A DNA stretch of 64,000 bases, taken from positions 1,880,001 to 1,944,000 of the forward strand of contig JAWQUS010000003.1 in NCBI GenBank assembly GCA_036365455.1, given 5' to 3'. Positions 21,197 through 34,019 of this stretch are shown one piece after another; within the stretch, counting starts at the first letter, position 1, and each line of letters begins with the position of its first letter. The stretch comes from Macrosoma leucophasiata (lineage: Eukaryota > Arthropoda > Insecta > Lepidoptera > Hedylidae). Under the pieces are notes generated by a model. That model saw nothing but the letters and a program-made list of their open reading frames with translations, had not been told where the DNA came from and made no database searches. A program made the position numbers and the translations under genes.

Positions 21197-24100
21197 ATGG
21201 AGACTGAGTCGGTGAGGTCGGAATTAAGCAGCCGATCGCGGCGGAGTTCAAGGCACAAGCAGCACTCTCACCGGAGTACGCGGTATGTTTGTTTGAACAA
21301 GTGTAACACGTAGCTTGCTTGCGGATTTGTTTACATTTATTGGTGCTTTGAACCGATGGATTTGATGTAGAAATGGAATGTGTAAAATACTGTTGGTCCT
21401 TGGTACCTGTATTCTACGTATTCGAATTAGCTTCATAAATTCGCCTTTATCTTACTTGAATTATCTTCTATCGCTACTATTTCTAATAAATCATAATTTA
21501 TATAATTTCAAACATGAGGTCTTGCATAATTCGGGTTGAACTGCTTTTGTATGGATTGTGCAACAATGTTGGAAATGAATGTCTAGAAAATTAATGGATC
21601 AATATGTAGTTTGTTACATTGTCTATCAGTGGTAAAGCGGCTGGACTGGTTATCCTGAGGTCACAGGTTCGATTCCTGCCCGAAGTCAAAATTTTCTTTC
21701 CGTTTTTCTTTAATTTTAAAGTTCATGTGTTAATGCAAAAAATAAATAGTACAATTGTCTGCTCAATTTGCTCTATCTATCTATTTATTTTCATATTGGT
21801 ATGTTAGCTCACAAGTGAAATATGACTATTGATTTTAATTATACTTAATCTCTCCACACACAAGAAAAATATGACAATTGAAATTCAATTGTGTCTCGCC
21901 GCTGGTGGCCGTACGATCCTTGAAGGATTAAGCCGCTGATGGTCTCATGTGTCTTGACTGGTTCTATTCAAAGCATATTTCATGTCATCTCATAGAAATA
22001 TGATTGTCTACAGAATTATTTGTTAGGAACTGCCATTTTCACTTGTTTTGGGGTTCCAATCAAAACAACTGAGATTTCTGTTATAGAGGAAGATAATTCC
22101 ATATAAAGAGAATTCACTTAACATCAATGTGAACAACTTTGTTTTCTACTTTCATAATAAACAACTCATTTTTTTCAGGAGTACAAAATCACAAAGGAAA
22201 GATTGCGGAGACATGGCTCCATTCCAGACCAGTGTAAACATAAACCCAGAAATGGGTAGAGATGGGCAAGAAGTTATAGAGGTGCAGATACTGCCACAAG
22301 ATGAAAATTGGGGGGAGAATACTACAGCTGTTACTGGCAACACTTCAGAAGGCTCACAATCAATGGAGGACGTCAGTAATTGGCCAATTGAGTCTGATAA
22401 TGGACTTGGATTTGTCTGCTCTAGATACTTTGGAACAACAATTGCCTTGGGACTCTCATTTGTTTCCTTTGTCAGTCCATTAGCGATGGTTGTCCTCCCC
22501 AAAATTGGGTTCTTCCCTGGTCTAACCGACAATATAGCTCTGCAGCCTAGTCAACGGATACAACTGTTATCATGTACAGCCGAATGCAAGGGCATATTGT
22601 TGTCATTAGCTTTCAAATTAGTTTTACTAGCAATTGGTGTATGGGCTGTGTTTCTTAGGCCACGTAATGCAATTCTGCCCCGTTTGTTTGTATTCCGAGC
22701 GATGACATTAGTCATTTTAGCTGTCTGCACATTTTCTTATTGGCTGTTTTATATTGTGCAAATAACGGAAGCAACTAAAGCTTTGGCTGTCGGAGAAGAA
22801 GCAATTGACTATAACTCATTAGTGTCTTATGCATCGAGTTATTCTGATACTCTATTATTTATACATTATATTGCTGTAGTTTTAATGGAAATAAGGCATT
22901 TAGAGCCAGTGTATTATATTAAAATTGTGAGAAGCCCTGATGGAGAGAGTCGGTCATATGCAATTGGACAGCTGAGTATACAAAGAGCAGCTATATGGGT
23001 GTTGCAAAGATATTACACCGAGTTTCCAATATATAATCCGTATTTGGAGAAGATACCCATATCAAAGTCGCAGAGGAAAGCACAATCAAGTATCAAGTTT
23101 TATGAAGTTGATGGATCTAATACAAATGTTGCACCAGGCCAAACAAGGTGAGAAACTTAAAAAAATATTTATATATGTTCACGGGCGTAGGCACCACCGC
23201 ATTACCAAATATAATTGCCGCTAAATAGTAGTGTTCTGCACTATCGTGTTCCGTTCTGGCGTGGCCCTGTAATTTCGGGCAGAGGCATTACACCTTAGTC
23301 CTCAGGAGTGGTAACGCATCTGCATTTTGACCTTTGGTATTTGTGTGGGTGTCTATAGGCTGCAGTCATTCATCATATTGGGCACCATTGTACACTCACA
23401 AACACAGACAAATATCTTTAGGATATAACAAATATTGGTCTCAATGCAGGCATCGAACCCCTGTCTCTGGAATCAAGCGGCTGCTGGACTTATCAGGACT
23501 ATAGAAATATTTTTATTTCAGTAATTATAGTTCAAACGAAAATTTCTTCATATTGACGTTTTAAAGTTTTATTATATCTCTCTTTTCCTAGGGGCGGTGG
23601 CTCGTGCGCGGGCTCCACAGGGCGGCGACGGGATTCGGGGTCGGCGCACAACGAGCGCTACTACGAAGAGGCGGAGCGCGAGCGTCGCGTGCGCAAGCGC
23701 CGCGCCCGGTTGCACTCCGCCGCCGAAGACGCCTTCGCCCATGTCCGCCGCGTGCGGCTCTCCTCCGCTAACGGTATGTGACAGTCAGGACGATAGCAGA
23801 TTTAGGTGGACCAAATTCCCCATTAGTTAAGAGTTCCAAACAGTATATATTATTATAATATTTTTTGACTTTACATGCGAAAATTATCAATTTCAGGCGG
23901 AGCTCTAGGTCCGCGGGAAGCGGCGCAGGCTGTGTTCCCATCGCTAGCTCGGGCTCTGCAGAAGTACCTCCGAGCGACGCGCCAACAGCCTCGACATTCT
24001 GCAGATTCTGTAAGTTTATTACACTACAACCATAAATAATGAATGAAAATAATGACAAACATTGGATCAGACATCATCATAGCGAAAACTTCGATTTTTG

Positions 24101-24754
24101 GGGTTCCTTACCTCGCCTACATTAAAAAGTTCAATCGTGCGTCTGTCTTCTACTTAAAAACATAATTAAGAAAAAAATGACTTCGGGCAGGGATTGAACC
24201 TTCGACCTCATATAACCAGGACTAAGTTGTTACATCCCCTTATCGGCAATTACAGGCTCGTATATCACAACCTGACCGGAATACGATAGTGCTGAACACT
24301 ACAATTTAGTGTAAGTAGATGAGTTATGCCTACGCCCGCGAACTCTGTCACTATAGATCTACCACTGGTAAAAAAGTAACCGACGAATCTTTGATATTTG
24401 GCCGAAGACAAGCTTGGAAGTCACGTGAAGATATTTTCCTTCCAGGTCTTAGCGCATCTAGCCCGTTGTCTGTCCCAAGACGCTTCGCCGCGCGCCTTCC
24501 TCGAGCCGTTCCTAGTCGAAGGACCAGTTTTAGCCGCAGACCAGGAGACCAGACCCGTCCAGCGCTGGTCCCTCATATCCGACGAGCTCCTGGCGCGCCC
24601 CCTGGCCGACGGCATCGAATTCCAGCTCAGACAAGGTGACATATCGTTGATTTGCTCCATAAAGCAGCTGCCCAAGTTTAGTCTGTCCGAAGAGGTGGTG
24701 GACCCTAAGAGCAATAGGTTCATTTTGCGGTTGAACTCGGAGACGTCCGTTTGA
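21197..24754 (+). CDS. Vang: Van Gogh/strabismus (Vang), planar cell polarity protein
   Basis: Five exons: 21197-21282, 22179-23147, 23592-23773, 23897-24009, 24446-24754; all in phase, 552 residues (human VANGL2 about 521). Exon 1 codes for [20 protein letters not shown], like MDTES in VANGL2. Residues 72-90 ([19 protein letters not shown]) are the Ser/Thr cluster phosphorylated in VANGL2. Four TM helices lie at about 115-136, 166-188, 204-224 and 246-267. The cytoplasmic tail has [39 protein letters not shown] and the C-terminal PDZ ligand SETSV. Family knowledge: Vang binds Prickle and opposes Frizzled/Dishevelled in the core polarity complex at the plasma membrane. The internal Met at 22213 could be mistaken for the start, but the spliced first exon fits the family better. 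Confidence 0.96.
21618..21745 (+). mobile_element. tRNA-derived SINE (Vang intron 1)
   Basis: Core from CAGTGGTAAAGCGGCTGGAC to CCCGAAGTC with box B GGTTCGATTCC, then tail TTTTCTTTCCGTTTTTC and TTCATGTGTTAATGC. The first bases of the tRNA head are missing. Confidence 0.7.
23180..23380 (+). mobile_element. Bm1-like SINE (Vang intron 2)
   Basis: Carries GGCGTAGGCACCACCGCATT through GGGTGTCTATAGGCTGCAGT. Both termini are missing. Confidence 0.7.
24168..24372 (-). mobile_element. tRNA-SINE tail joined to a Bm1-like SINE fragment (Vang intron 4)
   Basis: 24168-24222 is the antisense end of the tRNA-derived SINE (GACTTCGGGCAGGGATTGAA). 24225-24372 is an antisense Bm1-like fragment (ATACGATAGTGCTGAACACT). 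The two abut, as also happens at 46430. Ends 73 bp before the exon 5 acceptor. Confidence 0.6.
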
Positions 24755-25959
24755 CAGGACGAGTTCCTGTGTAAGGACAGCCACAGGCTGGTATGACAGT
24801 GGGACATTTGAAATGTTTAGTGACTAATTTTCTATCAAGTTAGCTATACCGAATGTACTATACTTATCCGGCTTTATAGAATTGTATCGATGTGATTTCT
24901 CCCTCGAGCCTTTATTGTACCAAAGAGACAAATGGCCGAATACTTTAACGTCACTTAATTTTAAGAAACCCTCAAATATAAGCTATCTCCGTCGTTATAA
25001 AAAAAATAATCTTACACTCACGTTTGCACGTGTTTTATAGAGACAAAAGTTAAGTCTTTTGTTCCTTTTTTCCCTTATCTTAGATTTAATTAACGTGTCA
25101 TATATGGCTGACAGTAATTCACTTCTACGCAGCTGAAGGTCTACCTAACTGTAGATAGTTAAAAAAGTTATTCGTCAAAAGAAAATGTTTTAAAATATTT
25201 AATTATTTGTACTTTTTCATTGTTCAAAAAGAGAGAAAGGGGTTGCTGGTTTCATATTTGTATAACTAGATATTATGTGTACATTCGGTGTCGCTTCTTA
25301 TTCATTTAGGCGTAGACTAAGTAGTATTTATTTTTGCTCTAACAATTTGAGATTATTTTTTATATCTTTCTTCTTTTTTGTATCTTAAGCGATTAATTTT
25401 CAGTTATTATTGTCGTGTTTAGATCGATTTTTTTCCATTGTTATCATGTAGGTATAGTTAGGAATGTCATTTGGATTTTTTAAGTGTTCTCAGCTATTTC
25501 AAAATCATTCTGCAATGGGTCGCAGGTTCGATACCAGTGTAGAATCGTATAAGTATTCAAAGACTGTATTTTACTCTTATATGACGATTTATAGAATAGT
25601 GTTTACAATTCCTTTTTGTTTTAGTTTAGAAATATTGAGGTTATTTGTGATGTAGATCATGGAGTCTGCGCAAGGGACAGGGCTTTTTCATTTCGTTCTC
25701 TTTGTGAAAAGCATAAGCTCATGTTTAAAAATTACTTAACTTCAGGTGTGACTGTTTTGTGTCAATTTTCTTTCGGAATTCACATTAATTTAACCTAAAT
25801 AAAAGACTGAGCCAAATATTTTTCACATCAAGCTAGTAATTTACTTACTCGTTAGTTGTCAACACTAGAAATTCGCTTTTAATCTGTGGGTGTTGCTATA
25901 ACTATTGAGAAAGTTTGTGAATAACTGTAAGAGGATATTATTATTATTATTATTTTTTT
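24755..25959 (+). other. Probable Vang 3' UTR and flank
   Basis: AT-rich DNA after the Vang stop with no repeat recognised. AATAAA occurs at 25798-25803 and is a possible polyadenylation signal; no cDNA evidence. Confidence 0.35.
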
Positions 25960-26246
25960 TTAATGTTATGGAAGTGGTAAACAAGCATGCAGTTCACATT
26001 GATGTTAAGTGATGACTGCAGCCTATAGACACCCACACAAAGACCAAGGTCAAAATGCAGATGCGTTACCACTCCTGAGGCCTAAGGTCTTATGCCTCTG
26101 TGCCGGAAATTACAGGGCCCTACATTACCACCTGACCGGAACACGATAGTGTTGAACACTACCATTTAGCGGCAAGTATATTAGGTAATGCGGTGGTGCC
26201 TACGCCCGCGAGCTCCGACACTGGAGCTCTACCACCAGTAAAAATT
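25960..26246 (-). mobile_element. Bm1-like SINE, near full length
   Basis: Runs from the T-rich end beside an ATT repeat (25937-25951) to GAGCTCTACCACCAGTAAAA. One of the best-kept copies. Confidence 0.8.
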
Positions 26247-27391
26247 ACAAATGTTATTTTATTACATAAAAAAATACTTTTTCTCGCCCATCTCCGCCAG
26301 ATCCCATGACCCTTGATTGGAATCTCAACAAAAATTGTGCAATTAAATTTATTCGAATAAACTCTTTTCGTAGCCATTATTATATTAAAGACTTGACGGC
26401 ATTTAAATGTTTTAAGTCGGCTTTTATATACACAGTATTTGTACATTTGTGTCATATAATAATATTATAGGTAAGATAGGTTGTAAGTTATGCACAAATA
26501 TTATGTAGAATGTAATTGTAATATTTATGAGTATTAACACACGATAATGTGTTTAGTGGTTAGATTGGTTAAATAATAATTGTATTTAAATGTAAAAGAA
26601 ATACATATGGTCAAAGAGCTAGTGAACCGTTCGAGTATAGGAACGCCTGTAAGCCTAGAAATTTTTGTAGGAATGAGTCATAATATGCTGAGTATACATT
26701 TCCTTTGTAATGGAAACACCACTACAGATATAAATAAGACGCAACAATTATGGTCACAAAAGTATGGCTGCCAGATCTAAAATATGGAAGTAACTTTTCT
26801 CATCAGAAATCCAGATGACGTGACGAACTGATCCTTGCTATTCGATGGTTTTTGTACTTAGCATGCTATGATTCATCCCTACAAAAATTTCTAGCCTTAC
26901 AGGGCCAACGTTACTCGGAGGGTTCGGTATCTCTTCTACTCATAAAAAAATTGGTTGACTGTTAAGTCGGTCGGAGAATATGCGTCACGAGCCGGACGCT
27001 TAGGTCGATCGTGGCTCTCTATCGTTTATTCTGCGCTCTTGCTTGCACGCTCGACTCTGGTGGAACGTGACACTTTTTTATGCAGGCAGTCGGGGTTCAT
27101 CGATTTATAAGGCGTCATAACGTCAAAAACATTACCTTGGTTACATTAATATCGCAGAGCCCATAAAATTCATACATGTCCGTTTATTTATACACTTTAT
27201 CACACATAATATTAATATAAATAAGTATCCGTTGTTATTTTCGATATGTGTGGTAATACTCGTAATTATTCTAAACAGGTGTGTTCATTACGAGAAATAA
27301 CTAAATAAGGTCCTCTTTGGGAATGTATTGGTAAAGTAAAATAATATATTTAACTAACATTAGTCGCCATGAGTTCGAAACGAAAAGTGAG
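26247..27391. other. Intergenic DNA, no gene seen
   Basis: AT-rich except for a GC-richer patch at about 26980-27080. Short open frames lack codon bias or known domains. Confidence 0.3.
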
Positions 27392-27593
27392 TACGTAATT
27401 ATTTAACTATGGGCTCATTTAATTTGCGTGCATACCGACTTGGTCCAAGGTTTATAGTATGATACATGTGCGTTTTTAATGAAAAGTGTCATTTTTTGTG
27501 ATAGGAGAAAAACGCACATGTATCATACTATAAACCTTGGGCCAAGTCGGTATGCACGCAAATTAAATGAGCCCATAGTTAAATAATTACGCA
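27392..27593. repeat. Near-perfect long hairpin (86-bp arms, 30-nt loop)
   Basis: Arms 27392-27477 and 27508-27593 are complementary with only two mismatches by eye. No other copy was seen in the window. Either a very young fold-back MITE or a hairpin RNA source. Confidence 0.85.
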
Positions 27594-28873
27594 CACCCCA
27601 GCAAGTAATGCAACGAGTTGTATACAACATATTTAGGCAACGTTCTAGGTCCCTAAAATATACCTCTATAATTTATGCAACCTAATATGGACCCGTTAAG
27701 GACACATCAGATATTTTGGGAAAATAAAGAAAGATCCCGAACAAAGCTCCTATCCAAAATATAGACGATTCGAAAGTGAAAAAGAAAGTGACGGCTTATT
27801 TAAGAAAAAAAATACGACTGTCCTACGATCGAGACCCTATGTTTGAAACCTTAGCCCTGGGTTAGCTTCGAACTAATATTTGACAGAAGAGGTCGTAAAT
27901 AGCCTAAGCTAAAATAGAAATAACTGGGTTCTTGACACCATAAAAGTACGATCATGCATATCATTATAAAAGTGAGCTCAATATCTTTTTATCAGAAAAA
28001 AAATACCCGGCTTGACAAGCTGAAATTATTAACATATCATATCATTCTTTATTTCGACCTAAAAAAATACGCTGATGTGATCAGACAGTGCCCTGTTGAT
28101 TTCTCTTGCGCATGCGCAGCTGAATTACGTATGATTATTGTTACACTGCAGTATGTATTTAGTGTAAAAATGTACTTAAATACATTATGTATCAGTGTAT
28201 AAAAGTATTTTATCATTATAAAGTTTTTGGCCTGCAAAAGTGTATTGAAAGTGCTTTGAAATGTAAATAATGAGAAATGGCAGCTTATTTTTACTATGTG
28301 TGTCATCAAAACGTATTGCATATCTAGGCATACGATCGTAAGGAGGTTGTACACATGTGTACTTTATGTGGTTGTAATAAAAGCGGTAATAAAAACAAAA
28401 TGAATCACTACTATACATATAACCATTAATATATATTATATACATACTACGAAAAACAACATTGTAAAAAAACATCTTACTTCTCTACTATCTGTTAATT
28501 TATACAAAGTTGTTTTTGTATAAATTAACAGAAATTAAATACAATGTTACTGCTGTTTGCATTTGGAATTTAGAATGTTTTTTATAAATAAAATTTGGAA
28601 GTATTTGCAGAATGCTGTTCTGGCATAGTTGTAAGATGTAAAATTGCCTTAAATACTGATAAAAAATTGCATGTATAATGTTTATGGTTGTGCTTAAAAG
28701 GTATAGTGTACGTTTTTCAAAGCGGTAATTCAGATTGTTTGTCAACGCTCCGCTATTGGGAATTGACCAGAGATATTGCGTATGCGCACTCATCACACTA
28801 GTTATAAACGTGAATCGTATTGCGATACTAATTTGTATACAGTACTTACTAACAAATATTACCTACGAAAGAG
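27594..28873. other. Intergenic DNA with a small perfect hairpin
   Basis: No gene recognised. At 28491-28508 and 28515-28532 lie two exactly complementary 18-bp arms (TCTGTTAATTTATACAAA) around GTTGTT. Confidence 0.35.
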
Positions 28874-29050
28874 ACGATCGGCTAGTTTCGATTTCGTAGA
28901 GCGTTGTCTCTGCTGCACACTACCTACGTAAGCACTGATAGCCCGGTAGAAACTTGAGCAAAATGTTCGACAAACGGCACATAGGTGCCGTGAGAAGGTG
29001 CGAATGAGATAACGCTCTACAGATCCGAAATCAGCCGAAGCCTCATTCGA
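28874..29050. mobile_element. Fold-back element, intact copy
   Basis: Inverted ends around GTAGAGCGTT(G/A)TCTC pair with each other. A second copy at 55805-56620 is split by another element. The open frame on its minus strand is a by-product. A Helitron-like CCGGGCCAGCTAGT end lies downstream at about 29219-29232. Confidence 0.55.
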
Positions 29051-29385
29051 TGTGCAAGATTCTTTAAATAAAAACGAATCACCTAAATGTTCATACTTAA
29101 TCGCATAACTTTCAGACGACTGCACCAAATTGGATATTTTTTTCTTTTACATGCTCGTTATTGTCCGTTTATGAAAGAAATATTTAAAAATTTTAAGCAT
29201 ATGGCAGTATGAGTTCGCCGGGCCAGCTAGTTTTCGATAATATCCGGGTCGTGTGATGAGTTAAGATAGCTTGTAACAGACAATTGCGTAAGATAGAAAG
29301 AGACAAAAGAGATTTATGAATAAGTTTTTCTGTCTATTGAGTTTGGGTATAAAAAAACCGGCCTCCCCTTAAACGCATCTTCTAC

Positions 29386-29658
29386 ATTTTTTTATGTAAT
29401 GTATTTATGTTATGCATGCAGTTCATATTGATGTGATGTCTGCAGTCTATAGACACCCACACAAAGACCAGGGTCAAAATGCAGATGCGTTACCACTCCT
29501 GAGGCCTAAGGTGTTATGCCTCTGTGCCGGAAATTACAGGGCCGTACATTAAGACCTGACCGGAACACGATAGTGCTGAACACTACCATTTAGCGGTAAG
29601 TATGCGGTGGTGCCAACGCCCCCGAGCTCAGTCACTGGAGCTCTACCACCAGTAAAAT
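29386..29658 (-). mobile_element. Bm1-like SINE
   Basis: Antisense copy from TTATGCATGCAGTTCATATT to GGAGCTCTACCACCAGTAAA, with a small deletion near GCGGTAAGTATGCGG. Confidence 0.75.
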
Positions 29659-29714
29659 ACCTACCGTTTTACTTGACATGCCGGTAATTTTGTATTGATT
29701 TCCAATGAAACCAA

Positions 29715-30120
29715 TTTGTTAAACTCAAACTCAAACTCAAAAATTCATTTAATCACTTGGAAATAATAGAATTTGCTTGTGATAGGTCAAATTACAAATA
29801 TAAAATTAAAGCGAATAACAACTGATACGTTGATTAATATGTCAAAGTAAATAAATTAATAATAGTCCAAAAATACTTAATAATAAAAATAGGTATCAAC
29901 AGAATGTTCCATACTCTCTTTTACAAACGGCAAGATAAGACTAATCAAAAGTGTTGTCACACTTTACCTCATGGTATCTTGAATTCAAGAATCGCTTTAT
30001 TCCGCTCTGTGACTAATACGTGACTGTACTTACAACATTGCTCAAAATGCCTTTATGTAAAATGCTTGTGCCTGCTTCGATTGTATTATGAATAGTGTTG
30101 TAATGTTTATAATAATATTG
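29715..30120 (-). repeat. Possible LINE 3' end with CAAACT tail
   Basis: Starts with AACTCAAACTCAAACTCAAA and ATTCATTTAATCACTTGG, as the inverse of a tailed LINE end (compare the +strand tail near 34690-34720). Right boundary uncertain. Confidence 0.35.
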
Positions 30121-30772
30121 TACCTTTTTTCCAATTAGTATTATTATAGTGTAATTTGTAGGGTTTTTATCAAAGTTTTAAGTCGTGCCGTTCTATATTC
30201 TCTTGATACATAGAAAGGCCGGCCATTGATTGTTAATATAAGCTGTGGGATTTATTATTGACTCCCCTCATATGACAAATTATATTGTTAAATTCTGCCC
30301 TACACTAGTGTTGAAGTCAAGGAGTCTCATTCTCTTACAATTGTAGTTGAATCACATTAAGATCGATGCGCCTATTCGCTTCAACCAAATCGCGCGCTCT
30401 ATGTTAGAGCAAGAAAGTTAATCGATTCAATTGAGGTTGAGCTTGTGCGATACAAAGAGAATAAAGTCCATAGTCAGGGCAAGAGTAGATATTACCCCAC
30501 TTCAATACTAATTTTGCAGGATCTGTGAATGCGTTCTCTTCAGATTTGCGAGCAATTTCCTCCTAGCTACGGCACTGCTGGCGGATAAGGGGGATAAGAA
30601 AGATTAAGATTTAAAACGTAAGCCGATCAACATTCTTAGAGAACTTTTGTCCGGAACACAAAATAACTGATAAGTAAGCGAAGCTAAGAGACGCCATTTT
30701 GCTTAGGGCCAGATTAGAGTAGTGACAGTAAGTCCAGCCTGGCCATAAAGTGCATTATTAAATCGCTAAGGC

Positions 30773-30950
30773 TCGGTTGCTACAAATATTTGTACTCTAA
30801 AGTAGTAACATAAAATAAAAAAAAGTTTTTGTAAAATTTTACATCCTTCTCTAACATTAATAAATTTGTTAAAGTGAGAGAAAGTAGAAAGAAGAGAAAG
30901 ATGTAAAATTTTACAAAAACTAACTTTAACAAATATTTTGTTGCAACCGA
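30773..30950. mobile_element. Fold-back MITE with TCGGTTGC ends
   Basis: Ends TCGGTTGC/GCAACCGA; inner arms AGTTTTTGTAAAATTTTACA and its complement. About 178 bp, with no certain target duplication. Confidence 0.65.
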
Positions 30951-32524
30951 ACATAAAAAGTTTATTATTATTTTATATGCTGATTGGGTTACAAAGTTTT
31001 GTAAAAAAAATCAATCAAAACTTTTTTTTCTAAATCCATCCAATAAATGGAACCAGAATGTTAACTACGGGTGAAAATATACACTCACGGTTGTTATAAG
31101 TCTAGTCGTGCGCTTACGAGGTCCCCCTTAATAGGCAACCGGACAGCTATCGAAAATAAATGTAAACTATGATTTGAATGAATGTTTGTGAAATAATACG
31201 ATGACTCATTAAATATTTTCGTGAAATATTAATGATTTATATTTTTAAATTGCAAAATAAAATGTGATAATTTTAATATTTTTTTTATCTGTGCTCCATG
31301 TTGAACGAAACTTCAATCACAGGACGTGACGTCATACGTTTGTATAACATATATTTAACACAAGTGAAATTTTGATTTATTGGCTCTTTTTTTGGATATT
31401 TTCTACGTTATTTACACGAAAAATAAGCTATTCGAAAATCAACAAAATTAATTTGCACTTGGTTAGTTGTATGGAATTAAAAGATTCACTTTGATTACAA
31501 ACAGTTGACGTCACATTGTTCAGAGTCATTTGGCACCGTATACGCGGCATTTTTGAAATTATAAAATCTATGTGTAGTTTGTGGTACTTTAACATGTTTA
31601 AATAATAAAATTAATATTGTTTATGGTGAAATAAACGTATAGAGAATAATTTTAGACACATTCTCAAAAGTTGTCCGATTCCCTATTGGTGTCAAGCAAA
31701 TGCCAGTTCAATTTTCATTGAGACCCTTGTATGTGCGCGTGTATGCCTGCGTGCTCTTATTTTCACCTGATTATGTTGGCTTTTTGGGTTATATATCTAT
31801 GCTCTTAAAAAATGTATTGTTGTGTTACTTGTACGATAAAAGCGATATGTGACGGAAGGGTGTGATCATATTTATATGACATGTCGTAATTAGGCTCCTT
31901 GCACGATTTTTGATAGAGGAAATTTATTGCTATTCGTAGACATTCGACTAATAGTTGAACAGCCCCCTTAACCAAGTTGATGAGCTGCTGCGATTGTTAA
32001 CGTTATTAAGTTATGACAATTAAGACAGACCACAGCAGTGTTGCCACAGACTTTTTTCTTATATTTTTTGCGACAGCAAAATCGGCCATAGATACGAAGC
32101 AATTGGACCCATTATAAATCGGCTAAACAAAAACAAATAAATGTTTGGGAATTACATGTCTAATGTTTGGGAATAACATTTGCGTCATTTTCTAGTGTTG
32201 ACGATTTAACTTACTAGCTAGCTAGTTAATTTGGCTATGGGGGTATCTGCCTCCAAAATTTAGTAACCTAGTTTGTTAAATATGAGCACACCTATCTGCT
32301 TTTCGTGTAACATGATTTCTAATATAATATAGTATAATGTAAACAAACACAAAGATCGAAGCACAAAATGCCTGTTCAATAATATGCACAAGATGTGTTT
32401 GTAAAACAATTTGTACACTTTTGTATTTTATAAATATATAAAGTGAATTTTATGAACGTGTTTTTTATTCCGACCCCTTCCCTGGTTAAACATCAACCGT
32501 GATAGCAACCAGATGCTGCCTTAT
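30951..32524. other. Intergenic DNA, nothing recognised
   Basis: AT-rich. Two GTGACGTCA words (near 31326 and 31510) recur at 33666 and may be remnants of old repeats. No open frame of note. Confidence 0.3.
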
Positions 32525-33062
32525 AGGTTAGGATCCCACTGCAGAATCATTTCGTTCATCCAGATATGCTGCAAACCAATTTTTTACGCATATTTATAAT
32601 CTAGAGAATTTATATCCACTAGGATGCCTATCAAAAAATGGCCGCAAGTATTTTTTTTTTTTGGTTTAGTTTTTTTATTTGTTTTTTAATAAAATATCTT
32701 CTACCTCACGGCAATATGTGTATAAAGACTCTGAAAAATCACGCCTGCCGTTGCGCACTTGGCCGCCCTTACATATTTTCGTTCCGCCCCGATAACTTTT
32801 TACGTCCATGACGTACCTACATGTATTATTTATATATCCAATTAAAACGATTTTTTTTTATTATTATGGTATACGGGAGCCAAATTAAATCGGCCGCAGA
32901 TAAGAGGAGTTGCTGGCTGTTAAAGATAAAATCATTTAATTAAAAATACTTGCGGCCAAATTTTGATAAGCAATCTAGTGGATATATGTTCTCTAGATTA
33001 TAAAAAATTAGGTTTGCAGCATATCTGGATGAACGAAATGATTCTGCAGTGGGATCCTAACC
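32525..33062. mobile_element. Long fold-back element
   Basis: Begins AGGTTAGGATCCCACTGCAG and ends with its inverse. Arms are about 130 bp, covering TTCGTTCATCCAGATATGCT, AATCTAGAGAAT and CTTGCGGCC. No coding capacity. A half copy occurs at about 51965-52482. Confidence 0.75.
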
Positions 33063-33995
33063 TAGTAGTGGGCGATAGGGTCGTCACGTCCCGATGCCAG
33101 CCATATTGATGGATTTCATTAATATTAGTGACACCAAATTGTTATGGGTAATAAAATATTTATTATACAACAAACTTATTCTAGTGAGCACAGCCTAGCC
33201 TTTTAATATTATTCATCATTTAAAATTTTGGATAAAGAAACTTAATATTTATTAATTTTAATATTTAAAAGATCAACATCAATGTAAGTCATTAAAAACA
33301 GTCCGATAGTGGGTAAATGTGCCTGAATAGGATATTTGACAAGGTATAAATTTATGGTTTAAGTTTAAATACACGGTCCAAAAGTAACATGGAAATTAAA
33401 TGTACAGACAAAAATATTGAAATCGATGCATAGTTTTAATAAGATAGAAGAGTTAGTCATCTATCATGTTACTATGTGAAAGTGGGGCAAATTGACTTCT
33501 GGAAACTAGAACCGTGCTACCGTGACGAGAAGGTACATAGGCGAATGGATTAAATTAAAAAACAATAACTATGAGATATCCTTGTATAAATCTCAACAAC
33601 TTTTATTATACAAACTACGTATTTACAAGAACGCAATATTAACGAACATAGTGTAAACTTGCATGTGACGTCACAAGCAAGAACGATTTTGTAAACCGAT
33701 TGTGTTGCAGCCGTTTTAGGTCCTTTCATAACTTGTGACTATCGAATGGTGATAACTCAAAAACTATTAAGTACTTATAGACTAGTGGTTCCAAGGAAAA
33801 TATTTACTTACATCCGTACTATCCCTACTTATATTATAGGTAAATGCGAAAGTAACTCTGTCTGTTACCTTTTCACGTCCAAACGACTGAACCGATTTTA
33901 AGGAAATTTGGTACAGAGATAGAGCTGACTTTGAGAAAGAACATAGGCTACTTAGTTATTTATAAAACGACATCCACGCGGGCAAGAGCTAGTTT
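33063..33995 (+). repeat. Unrecognised DNA ending in a Helitron-like terminus
   Basis: 33820-33995 carries the lepidopteran words AACGACTGAACCGATTTTAA, ATCCACGCGGGCAAGAGCTA and ends CTAG. The part before 33800 shows no gene or known repeat. Confidence 0.4.
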
Positions 33996-34019
33996 CCTAT
34001 ACTTTTTGAAATTACAATA

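Noticed and set aside
22213..23151. Vang starting at the internal Met (MAPFQ) of exon 2
   Set aside because: An acceptor precedes it, and the upstream exon 21197-21282 gives the family N-terminus METESVRSE in the right phase.
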